From assembly GCA_947044405.1 (NCBI GenBank), contig CAMRHE010000063.1, positions 4,514,501 through 4,578,500 of the forward strand: a DNA stretch of 64,000 nucleotides. Reading direction: 5' to 3'. The notes under the pieces were generated by a model that saw only the letters and a program-made list of their open reading frames with translations, did no database searches and was not told the DNA's origin. The translations under genes were made by a program, and so were the position numbers. Numbering within the stretch: position 1 is the first letter of the stretch; every line of letters begins with the position of its first letter. Of the stretch, positions 33,791-45,383 are shown piece by piece. The DNA comes from Leptodactylus fallax. Taxonomy: Eukaryota; Chordata; Amphibia; Anura; Leptodactylidae.

Positions 33791-34184
33791 TCATAAACCT
33801 GTATAGCTCTGGGGACCATTGTTAGGCCTAAAGCTCTCAGTATAAAACCTCCATTCCTGGCAACTGTAATTCTGTGGAAGTGACAAAGGGAGAATTGATA
33901 TTGGTACAGTAGGGGTTATATGGAATTGACCAATTCAATTGAAGTGTCTAAGCTGCAATACTAGACACAGCCAATGAACAAGAGGGGAGCTATTTCTAGA
34001 CACCAGCAAATTTGATCTTAGGGGTATATTTTATACCAAGGACGTACACAAGAGGATGGTTTTATGGTTAAAAATTTAGTGAGGACACAGAGCTGAATAC
34101 AATAATAGAGCATGGAGCTACCATCTCCATGCTCCATCATTCAATGTGCAACGTGCAGCTTGCTTCTGTGTGGGGAACATTACG
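33791..34184. other. Unannotated stretch
   Basis: No gene is supported. A short inverted pair (gcatggagctaccatctcca, then tgctcc) lies near 34111-34137. Confidence 0.35.
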
Positions 34185-34345
34185 GGGGCATTTTACTATG
34201 TAGGGAGTAGTATACTGTGTGACTCTGCTAAGGGAGCATTATAGTGTGGGGATCACTAAGGGAGCTTCAAACTGTGTGAAGGCCACTAAGGGGGCATTAT
34301 ACTATATGGCACATAAGGAAGGGCACCATTAATGTATGTGGGCAC
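34185..34345. repeat. Degenerate minisatellite (ggggcattatactatg type)
   Basis: Four to five irregular units contain gggggcattttactatgt, gagcattatagtgtgg and gggggcattatactatatgg. They are related to 279-720 and 3215-3545. Confidence 0.65.
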
Positions 34346-35379
34346 AAAGGGACTGGGCAGTACCAATGGGGAAATGGGTGGGGATAGAGATATGTCTGAA
34401 CAAGAAAAAGTAAAGTCTGTCACCTACCATCCACACCATACGCAATCCAACTAAAGTTGTATTCAGATGTGGTCCAATAAGTCCATCTTCCCCTTCCCTT
34501 CTCCCTAACAATATGCCAGCCATTATGCTTCGCTGTAAAAATTCAACAAGCCTGAGGTTCTGGCAAATTGAAGAAAAGTATCAGGTGATCGATTTACCTA
34601 TTGTAGCCCATGGGCTGATGTATTAGATAAAGAGGCAGACTGGGGATCGGTGATCCCGGGTTACCAGGAAGTAGGTCGGTGCGGACCGGATGATCATTTC
34701 ATTAAGTCTAAAATAGCCCAGAGAAAAGCAGAGCACAAGAGACTCACAGAATGCATTTTGTGAGATGAATAAAAGCAGAGAATAAGCAGAGAATAAGTTT
34801 GAGGATTCTACTCAATAAACATATAAATCATCTAAATAAGAAGGAATCGATATGGAGCCTGAAGCCTCGGACTAATGAATAAAGTTAAGAGAGAGAATAT
34901 TGTATAATTTATAATCATCGTCATCACATAATCAATAGCAAATAAAATATAGAAACTCAGTATCAATACACAAAATCCAATAAAGCAAGAAATAAGAACA
35001 ATGGTAAAGCGAAAAATGACATTAAAAAGCAACATATTATGTATCATGTGATATTCGAGGTATTAAAATCATGGGATACATTTACCATACATTAAATAAT
35101 TGAAGACCCAAACCATATATGTAACAGTGTGACCAGTCAGCTATGAAAAAATATGATATGGAACCCCCACTGAATGTAGCAATAGATCAGGGGTGGACAA
35201 GGCCCCTGTGTAAAAATATGTATATAGGCTTGCAGATAGATGGTTGAATAGTGTCGCTTTCAAGGGACACTTGCAGATGTTGTTGGTTAATAATAGAAAG
35301 ATTTTACTTTTGGTTCCTTTTTATACAATAGGGGCATAACACGCTTGCTGGTTACAAATCTCAAGGCACAAAGGTAGTG
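34346..35379. other. Unannotated stretch
   Basis: No gene is supported. Positions about 34800-35110 are AT-rich. The short minus frames (34329-34523, 34832-35047) have no domain. Confidence 0.4.
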
Positions 35380-35605
35380 ACATCTCGTGTCCTTCGTGGA
35401 GGTGGCTGATTGGCCTCAGTGGTCATGTGCGGGGGGACTTCGGCTGGGAGAAAACACTGGAGAAGCAGGACCGGACCATGCTAGTAGACACCAGAGCACC
35501 GGGGACAGGCGAGTATTTTTTATTTTTTTTTACTTTTTTCACTTTCCCCAGCCTAATATATATAAAAAAAAACAAAATATCCTGGACAACCCCTTTAAGT
35601 ATTAA
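35380..35605. mobile_element. MITE right part (ends tggacaacccctttaa)
   Basis: The element ends in atcctggacaacccctttaa near 35599, the same outer word seen at the right end of 40435-40802 (ccctggacaacccctttaa). Internally it carries gctgattggcctcagtggtc, which pairs with text at 51780. The left terminus is not visible. Confidence 0.55.
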
Positions 35606-36277
35606 ATGTTGTTTCAGGAATCTGAGATTCTAAGAGGCTGGCCACTCGCACAGGTCAATGGTATTGACTGGCCAGTTTATCTTAGAGAATGGAGATTGTA
35701 AACTCAAGGCACAGTTTAATGAGCGACTTACAGATCTTGGCCCTCAGCCCAAATTTGTGTCATGGAGGAGCATACAGTACAGGAGTATAGCCAAAGTTAA
35801 GATCGGAAGACAGAATTGATCAGTCACAGCCAAGGCTGAATGTTACTGGTGGTCAGACAGGTAAAGGCAAGGTTCAAAGGTAAGCAGAGTGGTTTGGGAA
35901 CTTTGGTCGATCACAACAGCAAAGACGGAACTGACTAAAACCAAATCTAGATATATAATGTACACTAATAATTCTAATACTTGGGACATGGTCTCTATAA
36001 TATATGTTGCATGTCAAGACAGCCTATAGAGGTCACCATTGGACTGTCCCTTGACTGTATGTTTGTTGCATGAAGGTCAAAGCCTGAAGTCTGTCTGATC
36101 ACAGCTTCACCTATGAATAAGACACCTACCACTCCTTCCTGGATGAAGTCATTCTTACTTATCCAATATTCCAATTTATCAGTCCTTTTCATCTGGGTGT
36201 ATTAGTACCGTATGGCAACAAATTGTGTCCATATCATAGATCTGTGGTCACTCTGTAAGATGGGGAAACAGCCCTCA
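35606..36277. other. Unannotated stretch
   Basis: No gene or repeat boundary is recognised. Confidence 0.35.
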
Positions 36278-37392
36278 TGTTATGAATGTAACTGTTTCTG
36301 TAGATAAGTTTATTTTTTTTTATAAACTGACATTTGTTTGTTTGACCACAAGAGGCCACTGTTACCTCATAAATAAAAGAGACTGCAATTCTGTAATTCC
36401 CTGGAGTAGTGAAGTGGAGACCCTGTTCTGCAGAGGTGGATCAAGAAGGAGCAGAGTGTGTCTGGCAGCCATCTTAGCTGTGTGTGCTTCTGAGCTTTTA
36501 GATGAAGAAGGGCTGAAGTGAGAGGAAAAATATTCCTAAAGGATTAGAGATATTACAAGGGGGTGCTGAAGCAGAGACTGTTCCAGGGTTTGCTCAGACA
36601 GCATCCTAAGTTGAAGATTGCTATCAAGGACCAGCTGAGAAGTGGCCCTGTCAGTGAGACCGCATGTTAGGATGAGCCCTGCTTTCAGCGGTTCCAGAGA
36701 AGACGCTAAAAGGTACCCAACAAATCTGGATCAGTAAGAGAAGTAATCATGCACGCACCGCATTACGTTTTTGGTGCAAATTGCTTGGTACTAAGTAAGG
36801 GCCTGTAGTTAGACTAGTTAGGCATCCTCATCTTCACAGGCCACACTACTGGTGAATTATCTACCTATTCGGTAGTAAGGACTAAGACTCAGAGAATTCT
36901 ATTGAGTTGTGACTCCCAGAGAGGAGCTTCTGAGGAAGTCTAGAAGCGACATTTTATACATGGTCATATTTCTTTGGCTTGCAAGCTGACCTACTATGAT
37001 ATTTACTTGGTTATACTTTGTTTGTGGGGAATAGGGATATTTTGATAAGTTTGTTACCTCTTGTGTTGTACCGCCGGTGCCCCTATCATACTCACTGAAT
37101 TGTTCCTGTGACTAGGGTGCTAAAAAGGTAACAAGCAGCTGGTTAGTTGCAGCCTGCAGGTAGGTAAAAGCTTGGAGTGTATTGTAGCTGCACATGAGAG
37201 GGCACCGCGCTGTACAACACCAGGGCCTCAGCTTACTGGATGAGTGTATGTAAATAGTTGAGTGTTTTTCTGATAAATAGGTGTTACTGCACAAAGTAAA
37301 ATCTTGTATTTTTACTAAATTGATTTGGAGTTGCTTCCTTTGTTCGTGACTTCGCTGTATCCAGGGGAGCCCACCCCGGTACACGGCTTACA
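36278..37392 (+). mobile_element. Possible solo LTR
   Basis: A block of about 1.1 kb begins tgttatgaatgtaactg and ends gtacacggcttaca, TG to CA as LTRs do. Its right part (tgttactgcacaaagtaaaa to ccaggggagcccacc) has the feel of an R-U5 region. No flanking duplication is visible (cctca and actcc differ), and no internal retroviral or Gypsy genes are nearby, so confidence is low. Confidence 0.3.
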
Positions 37393-37614
37393 ACTCCATG
37401 TGCTGCTACACGTTGCCTCCGTAAATAACCTTATAATACATTACGAGGTGAAGGCACACGGAAACAGGTATTATATAAGCTGACATAATTCTATGGAAGA
37501 CATATTATGGGTCCCCACAATCATTGCGTCTTGGACTTTTTATGTCTAAATTTATGGTAGGAAAGATGAATGTGCAGTTATTTATACATAACCGAGCAAT
37601 ATATATTTCTTTAA
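37393..37614. other. Unannotated stretch
   Basis: Nothing recognised. Confidence 0.3.
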
Positions 37615-37795
37615 TAACAGAACTGTGAAGTTGGTAGGCCAAACCACCAACTCCGACTCCTCTATTTTGCCACAACCCCACTCCATCTCTGACACCAACT
37701 TCTCCATATATAGATGACAGTCATGGTCAGTCAAAAGACAGAGTCGGTAACTTTTCCGACACCGACTCCACCCAGAAATGGTCCCAACTTGATTT
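37615..37795. repeat. Dispersed repeat rich in gactcc words
   Basis: The words accaactccgactcctc, gacaccaact, agagtcggtaacttttccga and caccgactccaccc form a short inverted arrangement of gagtcgg and ccgactc. This is a repeat type found in many vertebrates, but I cannot assign its class. Confidence 0.4.
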
Positions 37796-38639
37796 CCCAG
37801 CCATGTTTAATATAATGGTCTGTAAATATGGAGAAAACCTTCAAAAACAGTCTTGCTGAGCTTATGTTGTCACTTGACATTTTACATAACATTTTATCAC
37901 TCCAAAATACCATGTCTTTTTTATGTTTTACTGACATTTTTACTCCATTATTTACAGTCAGTTTTTTTTTTTTTTTTCGACATTTACATTTGCATTATTT
38001 TTTTATTTTAAAAAATGTTCTTCTTGAACTTGAATCAAGTTTTGGTTTGAAAACTAGCAATTTATATTCTCCAGGATTCGGACTGAAAAAAAAAAAAAGG
38101 TATGGAACATAGAAGAATAGTGATGGAAAACAACCATAAATGGCAGAGAAAAACACACAGGTTGTCATAATGATGACTGGACACAGAACACTCCCACAAC
38201 ATGATATTTAAAGGTCATTTATTCTTGTTCGACAGAAAAAGACTTGGGAAGTCAGCTGCCATTTTGTAACATACTGTAGGTTACAACATGAAAGTATTCT
38301 AGTGCCGCAACCCAAATGGAGGGAACCAGAGAATGGAAGTGATAGTGACAGTGGTGATGTCACAGGTTAGGCCAAGTACGCTCAACTGAACTCCTCCAGC
38401 CCTCCTCCCAGGCTGGACACTGACGAGGGGGCCCTGCGCGGTACCTGATGGTGGTGGCAGTCGGAGAGGTGTCCTCTCTCACCCTGAGCCATATGGCGGT
38501 GTTTGGAAGGGCCCTGATGGTAAGTGCAGGAACGACTCAGGAGGCAGTGGTGAAGTTTAACCAAGGTGAACTTTACAAGGAGAACAGTATAACTCTCAAC
38601 TCATGCAACTTCCCGTTAGGGGTTAAGTTGGAAACGTTT
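37796..38639. other. Unannotated stretch with T-rich runs
   Basis: No gene is supported. T and A homopolymers lie near 37963-37978 and 38086-38098. Frames here are short and lack domains. Confidence 0.35.
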
Positions 38640-39290
38640 GAGAGCTACAAAATATTCTTTGTTCAGATTACTCAAATTATTTTATGTGTCAATTTTTTTG
38701 TGTCTATTTTTTCACATTTTTCATACTTTTTTTAAGCACAAAATGCTGCTAAAAACTATTTATTAAAATAGTTTTCCCTCCTCGTTACGGTAATTTTTAA
38801 CTAGGTGACACATAGCATTGTGTCACCAGGGGCAGGGCTAGAGCCTGTGATGTGGGTGTGGTATTAGAAGGTTTTTTTTAAATTTTACTTTATTTTTTCC
38901 TCATTTATTTCATACAATCTGTTTTGCCGTTTTTTCCTGTAACTGGGGCTGATACATTAACCCAAATGCAGGAGGAATACAGCCTCCTGAGCTACACTGG
39001 AGAGCTGATCTGGGTCCTCTAGGCAGTGCCCGATCCCTGCTAGATCACATGACCACCGGGCCTTAAGGGAAGCCGCATCATGGCAGCTCTCATAGCTGTA
39101 TTGACCGCTGTGTATACAGCAATCGGGAAGACACGGATGGTAAAAAACCATCCCTGCCTTCTCTCTGGGATGTAACAGCTGCCTCCCTTCTACTTCAGCT
39201 GCACAATCTTGGCGCGGGCACATCCTTGCAGAGATAGTTGCCGACCATATATGACATATATAGTCAAAGGGCAGTTGGTATCCAGTTATA
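38640..39290 (-). mobile_element. Diverged inverted relative of the TTAA element at 11484-12441
   Basis: Read on the minus strand, the segment follows the inner order of the 11484-12441 element. It has a tccttgcag and gcagctg region, then ctgtatacacagcg, ctatgagagctgccatgatg, gatctagcagggatc, and finally caactggggct with a T/A-rich part containing the counterpart of agtagcactttgtgct. Both outer TTAA termini are missing or unrecognisable. The 115-codon frame inside (38957-39304) is therefore not a gene. Confidence 0.65.
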
Positions 39291-39419
39291 GAACACTGCA
39301 GCATGTTTTCATTGGGGTGCCAAATCTCTTTCTACTATTAACTAAACCAATGGTCACATCTCACTAACCGGACAGAAAAAAAAACATGATGAAATGTGAT
39401 ATGAAATCATTCTGATGTC

Positions 39420-39860
39420 CCTCTTCTAGAGACGCCTTAGGCCGCTGTCAAGAAAAATCCGACTCCAGTAATTTTGTCTCTAATTTTCATCAAAGGCTGG
39501 CACTTTGTGTAAATGTTGTTCCCGCGTGATCACAGGCTCTTACCATTCCTGACATGACATGCATCCTCGTAGCACGCTGCCCTGCTAGCTCTAATTGCCG
39601 CTATCACATGGATTTCATGAAAGAACTGCTGATGCTCTCATAGTGGGACACCTCGGTATCTGGATTCCTAACACTTTCTGACACCTTTCGAAGGGTTTAG
39701 CTGGTGAGAGGAGTCTGATTTATTTAAATGCTGAGTCGGGAGATTTTTCGTGGCATCCCCAAGTCGACTGCAAGATTTAACGCCTCACGAGAGGTAGAGT
39801 CAGATCTCAATTAAAAATGAAGCGTGAGGTCAAGCTGTGTATATAGGAGGCCTCTACAAG
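39420..39860. other. Unique island, possible conserved non-coding element
   Basis: This is about 440 bp of balanced, repeat-free sequence with few tandem features. It contains tgtctctaattttcatcaaa (about 39476), agctctaattgccgctatca (about 39587), tgatttatttaaatgctgag (about 39716) and a caattaaaaatgaagcg word (about 39809). The lack of decay between repeats and the homeobox-type cores suggest regulatory DNA. This was not tested. Confidence 0.3.
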
Positions 39861-40157
39861 CCTTCGGTGGTGCATTTGCATGCTTTTTATATGGCCAAAT
39901 GGGGGCACTTTTTTTTTTTTTTACACTATATATCTATTTCTGTATTCCTAAATTAAGTTGGGCTCCTCCATTACCTCAGTAATTCTTACAATCCATCAAT
40001 TGCAGTAAAAAATGTGCAAACAGAGAGTAAGGGTGGAAAGGCGAAAACTGAACGTCAGCATATTGGGTATACTGGTGAACGATCTCAGACTGGTAATAGT
40101 ACTATGTGGACTATGGATTATACTAAAATAATATTAGATCTTTACATGTTCTCCATG
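39861..40157. other. Unannotated stretch
   Basis: Nothing recognised beyond a T run near 39910. Confidence 0.3.
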
Positions 40158-40424
40158 TAAAGGTTCTTTGGGACTTTAAGAATTATGGTCTACCCTTAAA
40201 ATAGGCCAACTATATTTGATCGGCAGGGGTCCAACCAGCGGGAACCCAGCCATTCAGCACAATGGATGGGATGAGCTCCAATACTGGAGGCAGCAAGTCA
40301 TATAGATGACCAAATTATATTCTTAACCAATAAAGCCCTTCTTTATGATCAATATGGGTTCCTAAAGGACAAACCCCCATCAAGCATTGATGGCCTATCC
40401 TAAGAGATCCCAGAGAACCCCAAA
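40158..40424. mobile_element. MITE (ggttctctgggac type)
   Basis: The left end taaaggttctttgggac and the right end gatcccagagaacccc are inverted. Inner words ataggccaac, ttgatcggcaggggtc and gatggcctatcctaag are typical of this frequent MITE group. It is non-coding. Confidence 0.65.
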
Positions 40425-40434
40425 ATGTTGGGAT

Positions 40435-40802
40435 TTAAAGGTATTATCCGGGGAATAATAAAGTTTACCAGCCCTGGTTAACCTTCATTACTAATATACA
40501 CCCTGTTCCCAGAACCCCATTTATTACCTTTGCGGAGGGCAGCTGGGGAGGCAAGAGCTCTCAATCTTCTGACTTCCCGGGTGATGCGCCAACTCTTGGT
40601 CACATGACCAACTTCACTCTACTGAATTATCTGTGGCCGGAGTAGAGGGGAGTTGATGATGTCAGTGAAAGTCGGAGTGGCTGCAGGGGAGTTCCTGCTT
40701 CCCCAGCTTTCCGGGAGATTGGAGTATATATTAGTAATAAAGCTTACCCAGTGCAGGGAATGCATCAGTAAGATTTATTATACCCTGGACAACCCCTTTA
40801 AT
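40435..40802. mobile_element. MITE with TTAA ends (ttaaaggtattatccgggg type)
   Basis: TTAA at 40435 begins ttaaaggtattatccgggga. The inverted counterpart ccctggacaacccctttaa closes the element at about 40802. The arms continue with aataaagtttacc and agatttattatac. The inside contains tggtcacatgacc and a gagtagaggggag-type segment. Confidence 0.7.
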
Positions 40803-41327
40803 TCTGCAAATCTTGTTTGATTCTACTGTATTTGTCTCAGTAGATTTATATATTCCTACTTCCTGTATACCTCTGCCTGGATGTAAGGCAGCGTACTACA
40901 GCAGGAGCCCTCCCCCAAAACTCTGCCTTCCCCACACCTGACGGTCAAATTAGAAGGGATCAAAAGGAAATTAACCCCTGTGTTCTCTGCAAGATTTATA
41001 GAAGACTGTTTATCTTCTGTTTATCACACCTCTAACCCTGCCATGTTTTTGCAGGATTGTCTCATGAAATGGACCTCAGGGGGCGGGGCTTATGCAAATT
41101 AATGCCTTTGGGAAATTTAGCTATATTCAGTATTGTAGGTTGTATTTATTTTTTCTATACCAGTATTTCACAGAGCCAGCAGCAGCCATATGAACAGCCG
41201 ACTGTTCAGACACTGAGTGATGAAGATCTCTCTGCCTCTAGCACAGCATGAAACTATTTGCCACCTTTGATGACAACATGCAGTTTCAGAGAGTCTACAT
41301 ATAGCTTATATACTGTATACTGTATAT
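40803..41327. other. Unannotated stretch
   Basis: No gene is supported. An octamer-like tatgcaaatta lies at about 41090, with unknown meaning. Confidence 0.3.
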
Positions 41328-41445
41328 CAGGGATCTCAAACTCAGCAGGGAAAATGGGCAAAAAAAAAAAAATTGAAGTGGAAGGGCCGCATTCCTTACA
41401 ACTTCCATACAATACAATTTTATTGTTAAATTTCACTAGTAGTGA
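41328..41445. mobile_element. Possible hAT-like terminus (cagggatctcaaactc)
   Basis: The word cagggatctcaaactcagca near 41336, with gaagggccgcattcc shortly after, resembles the start of a widespread vertebrate hAT-type element. No second terminus is found before the minisatellite begins. Confidence 0.35.
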
Positions 41446-41700
41446 CCCCGCATAGTTTAATGTCCCCCATAAGTGACCCTGAACAATCTAATGTCCCTCA
41501 GCAGGTGCCCTGCACAGTTTAATGTCCCTCAGCAGTGGCCCCACAAAGTTTAGAGTCCTCCCACAGTGGCCCCCACTGCTTAATGCCCCCAAGCAGTGGC
41601 CCCACATAGTTTATTGTCCCCCCATCAGTAGTCCCATATGGTATAATGCCCCCCAATGGCCCCACACAATTTAATATCTCCTTAACAGTGGCACCAGTAC
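41446..41700. repeat. Degenerate minisatellite (agtttaatgtcccc type)
   Basis: About seven units of 30-40 bases carry agtttaatgtccctcagcag, gtggccccaca or close variants. On the opposite strand this reads gggacattaaact, the same core as the array inside the Gypsy element at 47220-47470 and 50296-50465. Confidence 0.75.
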
Positions 41701-42852
41701 TTATCTTCCCTCTCCCAGTTTCTCTCTCTTCCCCTGCCGCAGGCGCACATAAATCACAGCAGTGTGACCGGAGCAGGAGGTGCCAGCCAAGGAGCAGAGA
41801 GGTAAGTATATACAATGAAGCTGCCCAAGCTTGTAGGTCGCAGGATTGGGAAGCTCCAGATATATACTGTATATAATATATTTTCCATTGCTATGCTGCC
41901 AGCTAGTGACGAAACTGCATTGTCATTTGATTGGTGCTGTTTGGTTGTTATATACGGTAGAACCTGTGGTTACACGGTCAGTCTGTGCAGGTCCTCTAAC
42001 TCGCAAAAACAAATGTAGCAACCTTAAACTTAAACTTGTAACTTGCTGCAGCATGATATCTTATCATGAAAGCCATTGACAAATTGAAGTAAAAGAGGGC
42101 ATTAAAGGGGGCTGGGAGAGAAGTAACACGTCAAGACTAAGGCTGTTAGCAGGTTGAAGACCATGGCCTGTAGTGAGTGAGAGTGACAGAGCAGGATCAA
42201 GTAAAGCTGCACCAAATGAGTGAGGCCGTCTGCAAATGGAGAGAACCTTTCCATGTGGCCATGGATGAGAGATTGGTGGAGGTAAGATCTCCCTGTAAGC
42301 GGTAAGTGGAGTCTGGCTGTGGATCCAGGGCTATTGAGCAAGATATACTCTGGAGTCACAGATAATAGTGAGGGAAACTTATCAACCCATCTATGCCAGA
42401 TTTCTAGTGTAGATGGGTGATAATATGGCACATCTTTTGCGCAGGGCACTTTCTTGCACCAAAGATGCGCCACATTCACCGTTCTGCGCCTTGCTCACCA
42501 CTTTCTGTGAATGGAGGCGGTGAAAACAACAAGCCAGAGCGGAGACACCGCGACCTGACATATTTATTATAACTCACACCAGTATACTAGTGTGAGTTCT
42601 ATAGGAAATCTATGCTAGATCCTGACACACAGAAATGCTCCTGATTTACTAGGAGGCTGGAGCCTCTAGATAATTCAGGACTCGCACCAACTTGGGTTTT
42701 TATGAAGACCAGCATACGAAACGCCAGTCTTACTAAATTCCCCTATTGTTGCCATATATTAGACTGCTACCAGTAACAATAATCCTGTATAATGTAGAAC
42801 ACTGAGTGAAAAGACTAGTGTGCAATCCATTGTGTCTGGTACCTTTTTTCGA
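41701..42852. other. Unannotated stretch
   Basis: No gene is supported. The 125-codon minus frame at 42102-42479 has no domain. The text around 42520-42740 (actcacaccagtatactagtg and so on) has the flavour of a decayed MITE without clear ends. Confidence 0.35.
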
Positions 42853-42958
42853 CCAGGGGCATAGCTATCGACACCAGGCCCTAGAGCCTTAGGGGGCCCA
42901 AAGGCCTCTTTACAAATTTACAGATTTTGCCAAGAAATTTCATGTTTTGCCTCTGTTA
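42853..42958. mobile_element. Short copy of the gggcccaggagcc-type element
   Basis: The sequence caggggcatagctatcgaca, then ccctagagccttagggggcc, and a right end catgttttgcctctgtt match the layout of 32960-33140. The outer words are weakly inverted. Confidence 0.5.
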
Positions 42959-44019
42959 ACACCTGGTAGGCTGGCACCTAACAATAGGATATAGCGTCAC
43001 CATGTGCCAGCATGAAATCTGATTGTATAGCCCTATCCCTGCAGTTTATGCAATGCTATAGAAAATGCCAGTAACCAATTGATTTATTATGCAGGGTTCC
43101 TTAGGTGACAGCCGTAAAACTGACTTCAAGTTTTGGCTGATGACTGGCTTTTCAATCAATGATACTAAATGCTCCAAATTAAAGAGACATAATATATCTA
43201 AAATATAACGGATCTAGTGACAATATCTCCTAAAAACCGTACAATCAGGATTACTTTTATATCTTCCGCCGCAAGATACATCAACATGTGTACGAAACAA
43301 GCAATCCATTACGGAGTATATAGACATATCGCGCCACATGCGGGTGTGTAATTACACATCATAAGCGGGTTTACAATCACAAAATAATACATAATTACTC
43401 CAGAAATTATATACAGATACACAGTCAAACATACACTAGATGCATAATTATACTCAATTATTCCGAGGCATGTGATTGTGGATGTGCAATTATACATGGA
43501 GGCATGAATGAGAAATATGGAAAAACTGACTTTACTGTACGTGTAGTAAGGGCAAGTGCTGGGGGCGCTACAAGTGACTGCAATTTTTAATGGTCTCTGA
43601 GATAAAATGGAAACCCAACATCAAAGGTAGTAATTCCAGCACAATAGAGAGATAAAGGTGCCAAACTAATATAATTGTCATTTCGTAAGACCCCATAATA
43701 AAGCTTTTGTCCAAAAATAACTGTAGGTGAGGAAATATACAGGGTGCTATATCATTTCTTTTTTTAACAAAAAAACTTATAGGAGTATACAAAAGGTCAC
43801 AGTGAATCAAGGTCCACAACAGTATGGGAGATGTGTATGAGAGCATACCATGAATATTCGCTCCGAGGTGTACCAATACCATATGTCAACATTTGGTTTG
43901 GACTTTTAGGGAGAATGGTATGCACTATGAAAATTTCTGGTGTGACCACACCCATTATGGGCAAGACCACACCCCTTATTCTATACCACCACACCCTTTT
44001 CTTGTAACTTAGGCACTAC
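42959..44019. other. Unannotated stretch
   Basis: No gene is supported. Several short minus frames (43309-43497, 43568-43882, 43797-43994) lack domains. Confidence 0.35.
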
Positions 44020-44130
44020 ATATGCCAGTCACACCTTCTTTTAAGGCAAATAAAGTACCCAAGTCACATATAAAGTGACAGCTACCATGGCAGTCTGGGA
44101 GATTTGCCTGCTCGTCTGGGAGGTCACCCC

Positions 44131-44166
<36 letters not shown>

Positions 44167-44250
44167 GTTTATTTATATAGCACCATTAATTCCATGGTGC
44201 TTTACATTTGCGGATTTACATACGGTACACCAGATATACAAATTTCCAGG
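44020..44250. repeat. Dispersed repeat piece plus (TTA)n and its flank
   Basis: Positions 44020-44125 (tatgccagtcacaccttctt, then atataaagtgacagctacc) resemble text at 55541-55700. An (ATT)n microsatellite at about 44134-44166 is followed by tttatatagcaccattaatt and ccatggtgctttacattt, an association common in amphibian genomes. Confidence 0.5.
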
Positions 44251-44389
44251 GCATCTCATCTGAGAGAGTTGGCAACTATGACCAATACGTAACAATGTGA
44301 CAAGAGAAAATATCCTATGGAAATCATAACGCTTATAAGAATAAGGAAGAAAAGTAGGGAATGAGTCGAAGCAACGCAGCAGAGAATAA

Positions 44390-44945
44390 AGAAAATCAAT
44401 GGGGTAAGTAGGGGGAAAAGGGAGATGGGGAATCAATGGGGTAAGTAGGGGGGGAAGTGGGGAATCAATGGGGTAAGTAGGGGGAAGGGGGGAAGTGGGG
44501 AATCAATGGGGTAAGTAGGGGGAAGGGGGGAAGTGGGGAATCAATGGGGGAAGTAGGGGGAGATGGGGAATCAATGGGGTAAGTAGGGGGGAAGTGGGGA
44601 ATCAATGGGGTAAGTAGGGGGAAGGGGGGAAGTGGGGAATCAATGGGGTAAGTAGGGGGAAGGAGGGAAGTGGGGAATCAATGGGGTAAGTAGGGGGAAG
44701 GGGGAGATGGGGAATCAATGGGGTAAGTAGGGGGAAGGGGAAAGTGGGGAATCAATGGGGTAAGTAGGGGGGAAGGGGGGAAGTGGGGAATCAATGGGGG
44801 AAGTAGGGGAAAGGGGAGATGGGGAATCAATGGGGTAAGTAGGGGGAAGTGGGGAATCAATGGGGTAAGTAGGGGGAAGGGGGGAAGTGGGGAATCAATG
44901 GAGGAAGTAGGGGAAAGGGGAGATGGGGACAATGGGGAAAGTTGA
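44390..44945 (+). repeat. G-rich minisatellite (gggaatcaatggggtaagtag type)
   Basis: About fifteen units of 25-45 bases repeat ggggaatcaatgggg, taagtaggggg and a variable aaggggggaag spacer. The plus strand is almost free of C and rich in G runs of 4-6, with G-quadruplex potential on the plus strand. The minus frame at 44678-44932, rich in Pro and Leu, is an artefact of the array. Confidence 0.9.
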
Positions 44946-45259
44946 AGGACAGAGGAGGGTAAGGAGAAGTGGGAGGTAGAGAATTGGTGTCAGCTCACAA
45001 TGTACAACACCCTCAGGGGGTTTTACATGACATGCACAGTATGGAGGTGTTCCTACATAATGTATTGTATATAGAGAGATCTCTATATGCCAGTATATAG
45101 TATGCTTAATAATGTATTTTCTAAGCATACAATGTACTGGAATACAGAGAGATTTCCCTATATATCAGACACATGCAGGGGAAGAAAAAGTTTGGTATGA
45201 GAAAGAAACAGCTAATGAAAAAAACCATTTAAATAAATCTTTAGCAATGATTTATTATT

Positions 45260-45262
45260 AAG

Positions 45263-45302
<40 letters not shown>
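45260..45302. repeat. (TA)n microsatellite
   Basis: About 20 TA units lie just upstream of the Gypsy 5' LTR. Confidence 0.9.
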
Positions 45303-45304
<2 letters not shown>

Positions 45305-45383
45305 TAGAAGGAGAATACATTTCTCCCAGGTTCCTGTCCTATACGTTCCAAAAGCAGCTGAGAAAGCTTGTAGATAGAAAAAC

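Noticed and set aside
36278..37392. Endogenous retrovirus
   Set aside because: No gag, pol or env frames adjoin this block, so at most a solo LTR can be proposed.
44678..44932. 84-codon Pro/Leu-rich minus frame
   Set aside because: Translation of the G-rich minisatellite.
44390..44945. CRISPR array
   Set aside because: Units are contiguous and variable in length without unique spacers; it is a eukaryotic minisatellite.
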